Of a stretch of 41,707 nt of DNA, positions 25,659 through 33,363 are shown one piece after another. Location of the stretch: NCBI RefSeq assembly GCF_018811945.1, contig NZ_JACRVU010000023.1, positions 2,207-43,913 of the forward strand. The letters run 5' to 3'. The notes under the pieces are model-generated. The model was not told the DNA's origin and did not search any database. It saw only the letters and a program-made list of their open reading frames with translations. Within the stretch, counting starts at the first letter, position 1; every line of letters begins with the position of its first letter. A program made the translations under genes and the position numbers. Source of the DNA: Gluconobacter sp. P1C6_b (GTDB lineage Bacteria > Pseudomonadota > Alphaproteobacteria > Acetobacterales > Acetobacteraceae).

Positions 25659-26225
25659 TTAAAGTTGATTGGCTATACGTCGATAGGAGTGTGCCAGACT
25701 AACATTCATCTCCGCGACGCTCTCAGAAAATGCCGTCGCATCCTGAGTGACCTGCGTAATCGTCAATAGATCTGTATTCGAATGAATTGTTGTCGTGGAC
25801 GGAATATAAAACTGCTCCGGCAAGACGCAGTCTTCGACAACGGAGTTATGCCTTACCACGCAACCCCGTTCGACCGTGCAGTTGAAGATCACGGAATTGA
25901 AGCCTATGAATACCTCGTCTCCAACAGCGCAGGGACCGTGAATGATCGAGCGATGTGCAATGGACGTGCGCGACCCGATCGTCACGGCCGCGCCATCTTT
26001 TGAGTGGATGACCACACCGTCTTGAATGTTCGACCCACTCCCGATCCGGATGGGCTCGACATGGCCGTCTTCATCGGCTTCATCGGCGCGAATAACGGCA
26101 TAGGGACCGATGAAGACATCGTCCTCGACAATCACATGACCGCACAGGATCGCGGTCGGGTCGATAAAGGCGCTTTCAGAAACTACGGGGAAATCACCAC
26201 GTGGATTTGGTCTCAGCATAGCCAC
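25659..26225 (-). CDS. Gamma-class carbonic anhydrase (Cam-like)
   Basis: A 188-residue left-handed beta-helix protein with hexapeptide repeats (IDPTAILCGHVIVEDDVFIG, then IGSGSNIQDGVVIH). The three metal ligands are H74, H91 and H96, in VIHSKDG and IAHRSIIHGP. An acidic loop DEADEDGHVEP resembles that of the archaeal enzyme Cam rather than the shorter CamH forms. Gamma carbonic anhydrases can use iron, so one in a zinc-starvation operon would stand in for beta-class zinc enzymes. The GTG start at 26225 is supported by AAGGAG seven bases upstream. It is the last gene of the leftward operon, 11 bp after the dehydrogenase. Confidence 0.9.
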   Translation of the reverse strand: MAMLRPNPRGDFPVVSESAFIDPTAILCGHVIVEDDVFIGPYAVIRADEADEDGHVEPIRIGSGSNIQDGVVIHSKDGAAVTIGSRTSIAHRSIIHGPCAVGDEVFIGFNSVIFNCTVERGCVVRHNSVVEDCVLPEQFYIPSTTTIHSNTDLLTITQVTQDATAFSESVAEMNVSLAHSYRRIANQL

Positions 26226-26236
26226 ATTTCGTCTCC

Positions 26237-27400
26237 TTAAAGATCGGTCAGAATTTTGCCAGGTAGGTCATTCGACATGGTTTCGCCCGGCTGATAATGC
26301 ATGACAGAGCGAATGGCCTCTCCCCGATGCAGAAGATCAAATGCCGTATTGATCCGGTCATGAGTCATGTTGTGGGTGATGTAAGGGTCAACGCTAAACT
26401 TCCCCGCCAGCCATTCATCGACCATACCGGGTAACTGCGAACGCCCTTTTACACCCCCAAAGGCCGTGCCCCGCCAGACCCGTCCCGTGATCAGCTGGAA
26501 AGGCCGCGTCGAGATCTCCTCGCCAGCCCCAGCGACACCGATGACTGTGCATTCACCCCAGCCTTTATGGCAACACTCAAGGGCCGCTCGCATGACATCG
26601 ACCCGACCGATCGCCTCAAAGGAATAATCCACGCCGCCACCCGTCATCTCCACGATAACTTTCTGGATTGGATCGGTATGATCGGTCGGATTGACGAGAT
26701 CGGTCGCCCCCAGATTTCGGGCCAGCAGGAACTTCGCCGGATTGGTGTCGATGCCGATGATCCTTGCAGCACCGGCCATGACAGCCCCCTGAATGACGGC
26801 CATGCCGATCGCACCGAGACCAAAGACGGCCACAGTCGATCCCGCTTCCACTTTCGCGGCGTTCCGCACGGCTCCCATACCTGTCGGGACGGCGCACCCC
26901 ATGACGCTGGCTTTCGCAAGCGGCGCCTCTTTGGTGATCTTCGCCACGGCAATTTCGGGCAGCACGGTATATTCGCTGAACGTGCTGGTGCCCATGTAAT
27001 GAAAGATCTGGCGGCCCTTGTATGAAAAACGGCTGGTGCCGTCTGGCATCAGACCGAGCGCCTGTGTCTCGCGGATAGTCGAGCAGAGATTGGTTTTGCC
27101 CGAACGGATCATCGGGCAGTTCGGGTCTTCGGGAATATAGAGCGGAATGACATGATCACCCGGAGCAACAGAGGTAACACCTTTACCCACATCCTCGACG
27201 ATCCCGACCCCCTCGTGACCGAGAATACATGGAAAACGTCCTTCCGGATCATGCCCCGACAGGGTAAACATATCGGTATGACACAGGCTCGTGGTCACGA
27301 TACGGACCAGAACCTCGCCGTCTTTCGGGCCTTCGAGATCAACCAGATCGATCTCAAGCGGCATGTTAGGTTCCCACGCAATTGCAGCTCGGGTTTTCAT
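26237..27400 (-). CDS. Class III alcohol dehydrogenase paralog lacking the structural zinc site
   Basis: A 387-residue zinc-type medium-chain dehydrogenase, close to S-(hydroxymethyl)glutathione dehydrogenase. The catalytic zinc ligands C40, H62 and C169 are present ([19 protein letters not shown]), and the NAD motif is GLGAIG. In the structural-zinc loop only C95 and C106 remain. Positions 92 and 98 are Asp and Ile, while the canonical copy at 37430-38542 has C92, C95, C98 and C106 at the same numbers. It therefore probably binds one zinc per subunit. It also has a C-terminal extension of about 17 residues. The ATG at 27400 follows GAGGAAT. It lies inside the zinc-starvation operon between the COG0523 GTPase and the carbonic anhydrase. 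Confidence 0.92.
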   Translation of the reverse strand: MKTRAAIAWEPNMPLEIDLVDLEGPKDGEVLVRIVTTSLCHTDMFTLSGHDPEGRFPCILGHEGVGIVEDVGKGVTSVAPGDHVIPLYIPEDPNCPMIRSGKTNLCSTIRETQALGLMPDGTSRFSYKGRQIFHYMGTSTFSEYTVLPEIAVAKITKEAPLAKASVMGCAVPTGMGAVRNAAKVEAGSTVAVFGLGAIGMAVIQGAVMAGAARIIGIDTNPAKFLLARNLGATDLVNPTDHTDPIQKVIVEMTGGGVDYSFEAIGRVDVMRAALECCHKGWGECTVIGVAGAGEEISTRPFQLITGRVWRGTAFGGVKGRSQLPGMVDEWLAGKFSVDPYITHNMTHDRINTAFDLLHRGEAIRSVMHYQPGETMSNDLPGKILTDL

Positions 27401-27436
27401 GAAAATATTCCTCAATAATAGCGTGTGGGAATTCGT

Positions 27437-28666
27437 TCAGGCCGACTCAAGACTTTCCGACTGGCGACGCCAAAGCGGAAAGGGATCAGGGAGGCGTGCA
27501 TAGCGTGACGGCTCAAAAGCGGTGTCTCCGAGATCTGGAACAAGACAGGCATCAAGTTCCTGCCGAAGACCGGATTCATCCATATCTCCATTGCCGATAA
27601 AGACGATTTCCTGACGACGGTCGCCGAAGACCGGATCCCAGTTTCCCAATACGAAGTCGCGCCACTGATCAGTATCCGGCCACTGATTTTTCGGAATCGC
27701 AGCCCACCACAGCCCCATCGCCTCGCTTCGCACCAGGGCTCCAGCCTGACTCATTTCACCTACCCAGTCCGGGCGCGTAGCTAACCAGAAATGGCCCTTG
27801 GCGCGTACGACGCCAGACCAGTTCCGATCAAGGAAGGCCTGGAATTTCGCTGGTTCGAACGGACGGCGCGCACGATAGACAAAATTACGGATGCCATATT
27901 CGTCTGTTTCAGGAACATGGCTGGAAAAGCCGTAAAGTTCCTTGAACCACAACGGATGCTGATGTGCCTTGTCGTAATCGAAACGGCCTGTATTCAGGAT
28001 CTGCTCAACAGGAACAGACCCCATGTCGGTCTCGATGATATCAGCGTCCGAATTCAACGCACGAATGATCTGCCTCGCCGCATCAACCTGATCCGATGTA
28101 GCGGTGGAGACTTTGTTGATCACCACGACATCCGCAAACTCGATCTGCTGGACGAGCAGATCGACCAGGGCACGCTCGTCGTCCTCCCCGGCCGTTTCAC
28201 CCCGATCCTTCAGGAAATCGCTGGAAGAATAATCGCGCAGGAGATTGACCGCATCAACGACCGTCACCATCGTATCCAGCCGTGCGATATCGCTCAGGCT
28301 GACGCCACTCTCGTCACGAAACTCAAACGTTGCGGCTACGGGCAGCGGTTCCGCAATGCCTGTAGATTCAATGAGCAGATAATCGAATTTCCGCTCCTCT
28401 GCGAGCCTCCGTACTTCCTGCAACAAATCGTCGCGGAGCGTGCAGCAAATGCAGCCATTGGTCATTTCAACCAACTTTTCATCGGTACGCGACAGATTGC
28501 TGCCGCCCTCGCGCACCAGAGCGGCGTCAATGTTGACCTCGCTCATATCATTCACGATGACCGCGACCTTATAGCCCTGGCGGTTATTCAGTACGTGATT
28601 GAGCAAGGTCGTCTTTCCCGCGCCAAGAAAGCCGGACAGCACGGTAACGGGAAGTTGGTCATCCAT
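27437..28666 (-). CDS. zigA: COG0523 zinc metallochaperone GTPase (ZigA type)
   Basis: A 409-residue G3E-family GTPase. Walker A is GFLGAGKTT (12-20), followed by the metal-binding CICC motif at 72-75 in [19 protein letters not shown] is the switch region, NKVS replaces the usual NKxD, and a CobW C-terminal domain covers about 260-370. COG0523 proteins of this length, next to folE and hisI paralogs, are zinc-starvation metallochaperones. They use GTP hydrolysis to load zinc into chosen clients. The ATG at 28666 has GAGGAAA upstream and starts the conserved [14 protein letters not shown]; a longer frame runs upstream through hisI. It lies 13 bp after hisI. Confidence 0.93.
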   Translation of the reverse strand: MDDQLPVTVLSGFLGAGKTTLLNHVLNNRQGYKVAVIVNDMSEVNIDAALVREGGSNLSRTDEKLVEMTNGCICCTLRDDLLQEVRRLAEERKFDYLLIESTGIAEPLPVAATFEFRDESGVSLSDIARLDTMVTVVDAVNLLRDYSSSDFLKDRGETAGEDDERALVDLLVQQIEFADVVVINKVSTATSDQVDAARQIIRALNSDADIIETDMGSVPVEQILNTGRFDYDKAHQHPLWFKELYGFSSHVPETDEYGIRNFVYRARRPFEPAKFQAFLDRNWSGVVRAKGHFWLATRPDWVGEMSQAGALVRSEAMGLWWAAIPKNQWPDTDQWRDFVLGNWDPVFGDRRQEIVFIGNGDMDESGLRQELDACLVPDLGDTAFEPSRYARLPDPFPLWRRQSESLESA

Positions 28667-28679
28667 GGGGATTTTTCCT

Positions 28680-29189
28680 CTAAAGCTTTGTCGGGTTTGG
28701 GGCGTCGCCATAGACGGCGAGCGGATCGAATATTTTGTGCGTTTCGCAAAAGAGGAGTGCTGCCGATGATGACGGAAGGCCTTCCTCAGAAGTGAGATCA
28801 ACACGCCGATAAAAACAGCTTCGATAACCCACATGGCAGTTCGCTCCTGTGCCCGCAGTGTGAACGCGCAGCCAGATCGCGTCCTGATCGTCGTCGATCC
28901 GCATTTCGAGGACATGCTGGACCAGCCCGCTCGTGGCGCCCTTTCGCCAGAGACACTGACGGCTCCGGCTCCAGTAATGCGCCTCACGGGTTGCGATAGT
29001 GCGTGCGAGCGCCTCTGCGTTCATGACGCCAACCATCATGACATCACCGCTTTCTGCGTCCGTTGTGACCACGGTCAGCAGTCCGCTGGCGTCGAAACGT
29101 GGGGCGAGATCGCTCCCCTCCTCGACCTGCTCAATTGAGACGCGCGACCCAAATGCCGTGGACACAGAAGATACAGTTGTGCCCATCAC
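28680..29189 (-). CDS. hisI: Phosphoribosyl-AMP cyclohydrolase paralog with an altered zinc site
   Basis: A 169-residue HisI protein, which opens the ring of phosphoribosyl-AMP in histidine synthesis. The core is [31 protein letters not shown], then [14 protein letters not shown]. The family binds zinc by three cysteines. C118 and C125 are present, but the Cys of the usual DCDxDA motif is Asp100 (RIDDDQDA). The loss is consistent with a zinc-sparing or alternative-metal paralog. The start is GTG at 29189 or ATG at 29186, overlapping the folE stop. It is the second gene of the operon running leftward from the Zur box. Confidence 0.92.
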   Translation of the reverse strand: MMGTTVSSVSTAFGSRVSIEQVEEGSDLAPRFDASGLLTVVTTDAESGDVMMVGVMNAEALARTIATREAHYWSRSRQCLWRKGATSGLVQHVLEMRIDDDQDAIWLRVHTAGTGANCHVGYRSCFYRRVDLTSEEGLPSSSAALLFCETHKIFDPLAVYGDAPNPTKL

Positions 29190-29797
29190 ACGCCACCCAT
29201 TCCCGCCATAGTGAAGAACTGGCGCCGCAGAGATTCCGACGTCTCGAACTCGCCCAGCAGGCGGCTGGTCACCATACTCACGCCTGGCTTATGTACTCCG
29301 CGTGTGGTCATGCACTGGTGAGCCGCGTCGATCACGACCGCGACGCCACGCGGTTGAAGCACGCCCTGGATTGTATCCGCGATCTGGGCCGTCAGTTTTT
29401 CCTGGATCTGTAGACGATGGGCGAAGACGTCCACGAGACGCGCCAGCTTGCTGATGCCAACTACCCGCTTGTCGGGCAGATACGCCACATGCGCCTTACC
29501 GATCAGCGGAATGATATGATGCTCGCAATGGGATTCCAGACGGATATCGCGTAGCACCACCATCTCGTTGTAGTTACCGCTCTCTTCGAAGGTCCGCTCC
29601 AGAAGAGCGACCGGGTCGTCATGATATCCCTCGAAAAACTCCTCATAGGCCCGCACCACGCGGTCAGGCGTACCGGCAAGCCCCTCGCGATCAGGATCAT
29701 CACCGGTCCAGGCGAGCAGGGTTCGCACCGCCTCTTCCGCCTGAGCCCGGGTCGGCCGGGTTCTCACTTGCCGTGGAACGTCCATCAGTGTGTCCAT
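29186..29797 (-). CDS. folE: GTP cyclohydrolase I (FolE, type IA)
   Basis: A 203-residue GTP cyclohydrolase that makes dihydroneopterin triphosphate for folate. Motifs are [40 protein letters not shown] and [12 protein letters not shown]. The zinc ligands C91, H94 and C162 are all kept, with the same 71-residue C-to-C spacing as in E. coli. It is therefore the zinc-requiring type IA enzyme and not the zinc-independent FolE2 often found in Zur regulons. It is the first gene of the leftward operon and starts 25 bp from the Zur box. A second chromosomal folE is assumed but lies outside the window. Confidence 0.93.
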   Translation of the reverse strand: MDTLMDVPRQVRTRPTRAQAEEAVRTLLAWTGDDPDREGLAGTPDRVVRAYEEFFEGYHDDPVALLERTFEESGNYNEMVVLRDIRLESHCEHHIIPLIGKAHVAYLPDKRVVGISKLARLVDVFAHRLQIQEKLTAQIADTIQGVLQPRGVAVVIDAAHQCMTTRGVHKPGVSMVTSRLLGEFETSESLRRQFFTMAGMGGV

Positions 29798-29821
29798 TGA
29801 AGTTTATCTGCTATTGACTAT

Positions 29822-29839
29822 GTTATGTTATAACGTAAC
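29822..29839. promoter_or_regulatory. Zur box between divergent zinc-starvation operons
   Basis: GTTATGTTATAACGTAAC is an 18-bp palindrome (8 of 9 positions symmetrical) of the alphaproteobacterial Zur type. It sits 25 bp from folE and 40 bp from the DUF1826 gene, and a Zur-like gene lies in the right-hand operon. One site can thus repress both directions when zinc is sufficient. The regulator assignment is inference from site type and gene content. Confidence 0.85.
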
Positions 29840-29878
29840 CATAAAGACGTTCGCCACCTATCGTCAAGCTCGGGAACC

Positions 29879-30586
29879 ATGCCCCCTCCCTCACAGCAAC
29901 ATTCTGTCTCGACGGATATGACTCCACCCGCGCGCGCGCCGAAGGAAAGTCTCGGCGCCATGCTATTCATTGAGAGCTGGCCCGCGCCAACAATCGACCC
30001 ACCGGAAAACAGTACTCTGGGCCGTCTTGCACCGCATGTGGTCGCCTGTGCCCACGCGACAGTCGTGATGGATCTGCAGCGACCGGATGTCGATATGGTC
30101 GTGTGGGGGCGCCGGATTCCGGCAACATGGGAAGGAACTCTCACAAACTGCTCACAAGCCCCATCTGCTCTCACTCTCGCCGGCACACCTTCGGAAATCG
30201 CAGATTCCCTTGTAAACCCGGCTTTACATCAGGACTGGTCTCCCCTCATCCTGACTGATGTCAGGGACTTGTCCGCACTGTTCGGTGCGCTGACAGGAGG
30301 CGTCCGGCAGCACATCCAGCTAATAACGCCATCCCGTGGGGAGACTGCGTTCGAGTTGCCCCCCGATGCACTTCGGCTGATCTGCGCCTATGGAAGCGCT
30401 GGACCAGAGTGGTGCGGCAGCCAAAATCCAAAGAGTGGTATTGTCAGTACCCTGACACCGTTCGCAGTAGTGTTCATTAAAGGGGCGGCTGAAGGCAAAC
30501 TCGGATGCCTTCATCGTCTCCCGGCAAATATCGCAAACGGTGCAAGGCCTGGGTCGGTCCTCGTGATGGATACAATTTCCCGATGA
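29879..30586 (+). CDS. DUF1826 domain-containing protein
   Basis: A 235-residue protein of unknown function that matches the DUF1826 family. The N-terminal part has LQRPDVDMVVWGRRIPATWE. The C-terminal conserved block is LRLICAYGSAGPEW, FAVVFIKGAAEGKLGCLHRLP, then GARPGSVLVMDTIS. The His and Asp residues and barrel-like strands hint at a cupin-type or metal-linked role, but no catalytic motif is proven. Family members occur beside COG0523 GTPases and Zur-controlled genes. It is the first gene of the rightward operon, 40 bp after the Zur box, and overlaps the regulator gene by 4 nt (ATGA). Confidence 0.8.
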   Translation: MPPPSQQHSVSTDMTPPARAPKESLGAMLFIESWPAPTIDPPENSTLGRLAPHVVACAHATVVMDLQRPDVDMVVWGRRIPATWEGTLTNCSQAPSALTLAGTPSEIADSLVNPALHQDWSPLILTDVRDLSALFGALTGGVRQHIQLITPSRGETAFELPPDALRLICAYGSAGPEWCGSQNPKSGIVSTLTPFAVVFIKGAAEGKLGCLHRLPANIANGARPGSVLVMDTISR

Positions 30587-31080
30587 TAGAGCGTGTCATG
30601 CCGCCGTCTCGCGACGCACGTCAAGGTTGCGATGCCTTCAAAAGGCGGACCACGTCTTTACGGAATGATGTACTCGACGTGCTGACGAAGGCAAACGTCC
30701 CACTTTCGGCTTACGACATCCTACGGTGTGTCAGTCATTCGAATTGCCCGCGGATTGCTCCGACTACAATTTACCGGGCTCTCGGAAAGCTGATTGCCAG
30801 CGGGTTAGTGGGACGGCTCGAAAGTCGAAATGCCTTCGTGCGGATCTGGGCAAACGATCCCTCTCACCTCGTCTACTGTATCTGCGATCGATGTGGTGCC
30901 GCGCAAGCGGTGGAAAATACGCTATCCTGTCAATTGATCGACGCTGCGGCCGAGACCCTTGGATTTCAGGTCCGGCATCGGGTCATCGAAGTTCAGGGCG
31001 TCTGCGCACGATGCAGCGTCTGCCCGTCTTTCTTGCCGACACAACAAAAGCACAAGCTTCCGACACGCGCGCCCAAATGA
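30583..31080 (+). CDS. zur: Fur-family zinc uptake regulator (Zur)
   Basis: A 165-residue Fur-family repressor. The HTH is near residues 28-80, with APTTIYRALGKLIASGLV as the recognition helix region. The metal part has H95, C99, C101 and C104 (HLVYCICDRCG) and C141, C144 and C147 (CARCSVC). Two CxxC pairs would form the structural zinc site. The internal start at 30583 overlaps the DUF1826 stop and gives the usual family length; the frame extends 26 codons upstream without homology. Being in the operon next to a Zur box implies autoregulation. Distinction from Fur rests on the zinc-type neighbours. Confidence 0.88.
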   Translation: MIERVMPPSRDARQGCDAFKRRTTSLRNDVLDVLTKANVPLSAYDILRCVSHSNCPRIAPTTIYRALGKLIASGLVGRLESRNAFVRIWANDPSHLVYCICDRCGAAQAVENTLSCQLIDAAAETLGFQVRHRVIEVQGVCARCSVCPSFLPTQQKHKLPTRAPK

Positions 31081-31120
31081 ACCGCGCCCCCTCGCCGCTC
31101 TTCTCCGTTAAGGCTCTCTC

Positions 31121-32989
31121 ATGTTACCGACCACCATCTCTTCCCGTCCTTCATCCCACCCACCAAAGGATATGCTCGCCTGCCGTGTGAACGGCATTAT
31201 CAGCGATCTTTCCTCCACAACTGGTGACCAACGGGCTGACCCTGTCTTCCGGTCGGACGCCGATGCGCTTTCCCTGATCCGTCACGACACGGCCCATGTT
31301 CTGGCACAAGCCGTCAGTGAGTTGTATCCCGGCACCGCGCTTGCGACAGGGCCCGCCACGGAACAGGGATTTTTCTACGATTTCGCCGCTGAGCACGCTT
31401 TCACCGATGATGACATCGCTCGGATCGACGCACGGATGCACGAGATCGTCGACCGGGACGAGCCGATCATCCGGGAGGAGTGGGATCGCGAGAGAGCACT
31501 TGCCTGGTGCCGGGAGAATGGACAGCCCTACAAGGCCGAGATCATCATGTCCCTGCCTGCTGATGCCACCCTGAGCTTTTATCGACAAGGCGACTTCGTC
31601 GATCTCTGCCGAGGGCCACATCTCGTCAGCACAGGACAGATCGGACACGCCTTTCGACTTCTCGGTACGGCTGGTGCCTATTGGAAAGGTGATCGAAGCA
31701 ATCCAATGCTGCAGAGGATTCACGGAACGGCCTGTCGTGATGCCGACGAACTCGCCGCGTGGGAGCAGCGTCAGGAAGCAGCAGCACGGCGTGATCATCG
31801 TCGTCTCGGCCGCGAGATGGATCTGTTCCATTTCCAGGCCGAAGCTCCAGGCGCGGTGTTCTGGCATCCGAACGGCTGGACACTGTTCCAGACCCTGCTC
31901 GCTTATCTGCGCGAACGTCAGAAGGCCGAGAACTATGTGGAGATCAATACGCCCGACATCATGGATCTGTCGCTCTGGCAGGCCTCTGGCCATTGGGAAA
32001 AATTCGGGGAGAGCATGTTCACCACCGAAACCGAAGGCCGTACCTACGCCCTCAAGCCTATGAATTGCCCCGGTGGTGTGCAGGTTTTCCGCCAAGGCCT
32101 GAAGAGCTATCGCGACCTGCCCCTGCGGATGGCCGAATTCGGCAAAGTCCATCGCTTTGAACCGTCAGGAGCGTTGCATGGCCTGATGCGCGTACGTGCA
32201 TTCACGCAGGATGACGCACATATTTTCTGCACACCGGAACAGATGGAGGCCGAGACGCAGCGGATCTGCCATCTCGTGCTTTCGATCTATAAGGACTTCG
32301 GTTTTGAAGATGTCCGTATCAAATTTTCCGACCGGCCTGACAAACGTGTCGGATCGGACGAGATCTGGGATCGCTCGGAGGAAGCGTTACAGCGCGGGGT
32401 CGAAGCTTCAGGCCTCTCCTACACACGCAATCCAGGAGAAGGCGCTTTTTACGGTCCCAAGCTGGAGTTCGTACTGCGTGATGCAATCGGCCGGGACTGG
32501 CAGTGCGGTACCGTTCAGGTCGATCTCAATCTGCCTCAGCGTCTGGACGCGCATTATATTGGCGCGGATGGAGAAAAACATCCGCCCGTCATGCTGCATC
32601 GCGCCCTGTTCGGTTCGCTTGAACGTTTCATCGGCATTCTCCTTGAACACCATGCCGGCCACCTGCCTTTCTGGCTTGCACCCATTCAGGTCGTGGTGGC
32701 AACAATCACCGGCGCTGCAGACGATTACGCAGTCGATCTGATTAAAGCGCTCCGCCAACGTGGAGTCCGAGCAGAGCCCGATTTGCGCAATGAAAAAATC
32801 GCTTACAAAATCCGCGAACACAGCCTCGCGAAAGTACCCATGTTGCTGATCGTCGGGAAGAAGGAAGCACAGGCAGGCACCGTGTCTATCCGGGAATATG
32901 GAAGATCAGAAACACCAATGTTGGACATGGAATCCGCTATCAATTTAATCGCCAAAGCATCGGAGTCTCGTTTGGCACAAGTCTTTTAG
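31121..32989 (+). CDS. thrS: Second threonyl-tRNA synthetase (ThrS paralog) with a shortened TGS domain
   Basis: A 622-residue class II threonyl-tRNA synthetase. The editing domain has the HDTAH motif (H55, H59) and LCRGPH. The catalytic core has MNCPGG, FGKVHRFEPSGALHGLMRV and FTQDDAHIF, and the anticodon-binding domain fills about 520-622. The zinc ligands C316, H367 and H493 have exactly the E. coli spacing (51 and 126), so threonine recognition still uses zinc. The N-terminal TGS domain is cut to its last strand (CRVNGIISDLS). MNCPG is followed by Gly where the usual enzyme has His. Zur-controlled ThrS duplicates are known in other bacteria. It lies 40 bp after zur, as the last gene of the operon. 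Confidence 0.92.
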   Translation: MLPTTISSRPSSHPPKDMLACRVNGIISDLSSTTGDQRADPVFRSDADALSLIRHDTAHVLAQAVSELYPGTALATGPATEQGFFYDFAAEHAFTDDDIARIDARMHEIVDRDEPIIREEWDRERALAWCRENGQPYKAEIIMSLPADATLSFYRQGDFVDLCRGPHLVSTGQIGHAFRLLGTAGAYWKGDRSNPMLQRIHGTACRDADELAAWEQRQEAAARRDHRRLGREMDLFHFQAEAPGAVFWHPNGWTLFQTLLAYLRERQKAENYVEINTPDIMDLSLWQASGHWEKFGESMFTTETEGRTYALKPMNCPGGVQVFRQGLKSYRDLPLRMAEFGKVHRFEPSGALHGLMRVRAFTQDDAHIFCTPEQMEAETQRICHLVLSIYKDFGFEDVRIKFSDRPDKRVGSDEIWDRSEEALQRGVEASGLSYTRNPGEGAFYGPKLEFVLRDAIGRDWQCGTVQVDLNLPQRLDAHYIGADGEKHPPVMLHRALFGSLERFIGILLEHHAGHLPFWLAPIQVVVATITGAADDYAVDLIKALRQRGVRAEPDLRNEKIAYKIREHSLAKVPMLLIVGKKEAQAGTVSIREYGRSETPMLDMESAINLIAKASESRLAQVF

Positions 32990-33363
32990 CTTATCGACAC
33001 GATTTCTTTGGTTGTTAGATATCATTGGGATAAGTGATTATACGAATAATATTTATAATAATTTCTACATTTCTGACTTCGCCCCGACATCTATTTCGAA
33101 ATCCCAATATATACAAAGAGGCTATTGATTATTTCTACGCAACTTAAGTCCGGGATCGAATACGTTAGTCTTATGCTTGACGAATATTGCGATGTCGGGT
33201 TATTTGTGATGTTATAACGTAATGATAGCCACCGAAAATAAAGTGTTTCGACGCGAGTTAACATACTAAAATTCGTTAAACAAGGAACGGGAATTATTAC
33301 AATGTAAAACGTCAAGTAAAGTTATGTTTCCGTATCTTTAAGGTTCTTAATTCGGGTTTATTT
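32990..33363. other. AT-rich intergenic region with a second Zur box
   Basis: 374 bp without a convincing gene. It is clearly more AT-rich than its surroundings. It contains the site at 33206-33223 and presumably the promoter and leader of the S46 peptidase gene. A 74-codon minus-strand frame (33091-33315) has no recognisable similarity. Confidence 0.5.
33206..33223. promoter_or_regulatory. Second Zur box-like site, upstream of the S46 peptidase
   Basis: GTGATGTTATAACGTAAT differs from the first Zur box (29822-29839) at only 2 of 18 positions and keeps the central GTTATAAC. It lies 140 bp upstream of the S46 peptidase start and 216 bp after thrS, so it can only control the peptidase/moaB unit. 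Regulation by Zur is inferred. Confidence 0.7.

Noticed and set aside
27791-28795. Plus-strand frame of 334 codons opposite the COG0523 gene
   Set aside because: A shadow of the strongly conserved GTPase; no start signal or known fold.
31151-32152. Long minus-strand frame of 333 codons opposite thrS
   Set aside because: It is antisense to a complete threonyl-tRNA synthetase with all motifs, and its own translation shows no domain.
33091-33315. Minus-strand 74-codon frame in the AT-rich spacer
   Set aside because: It crosses the second Zur box-like site, has low complexity and no similarity.
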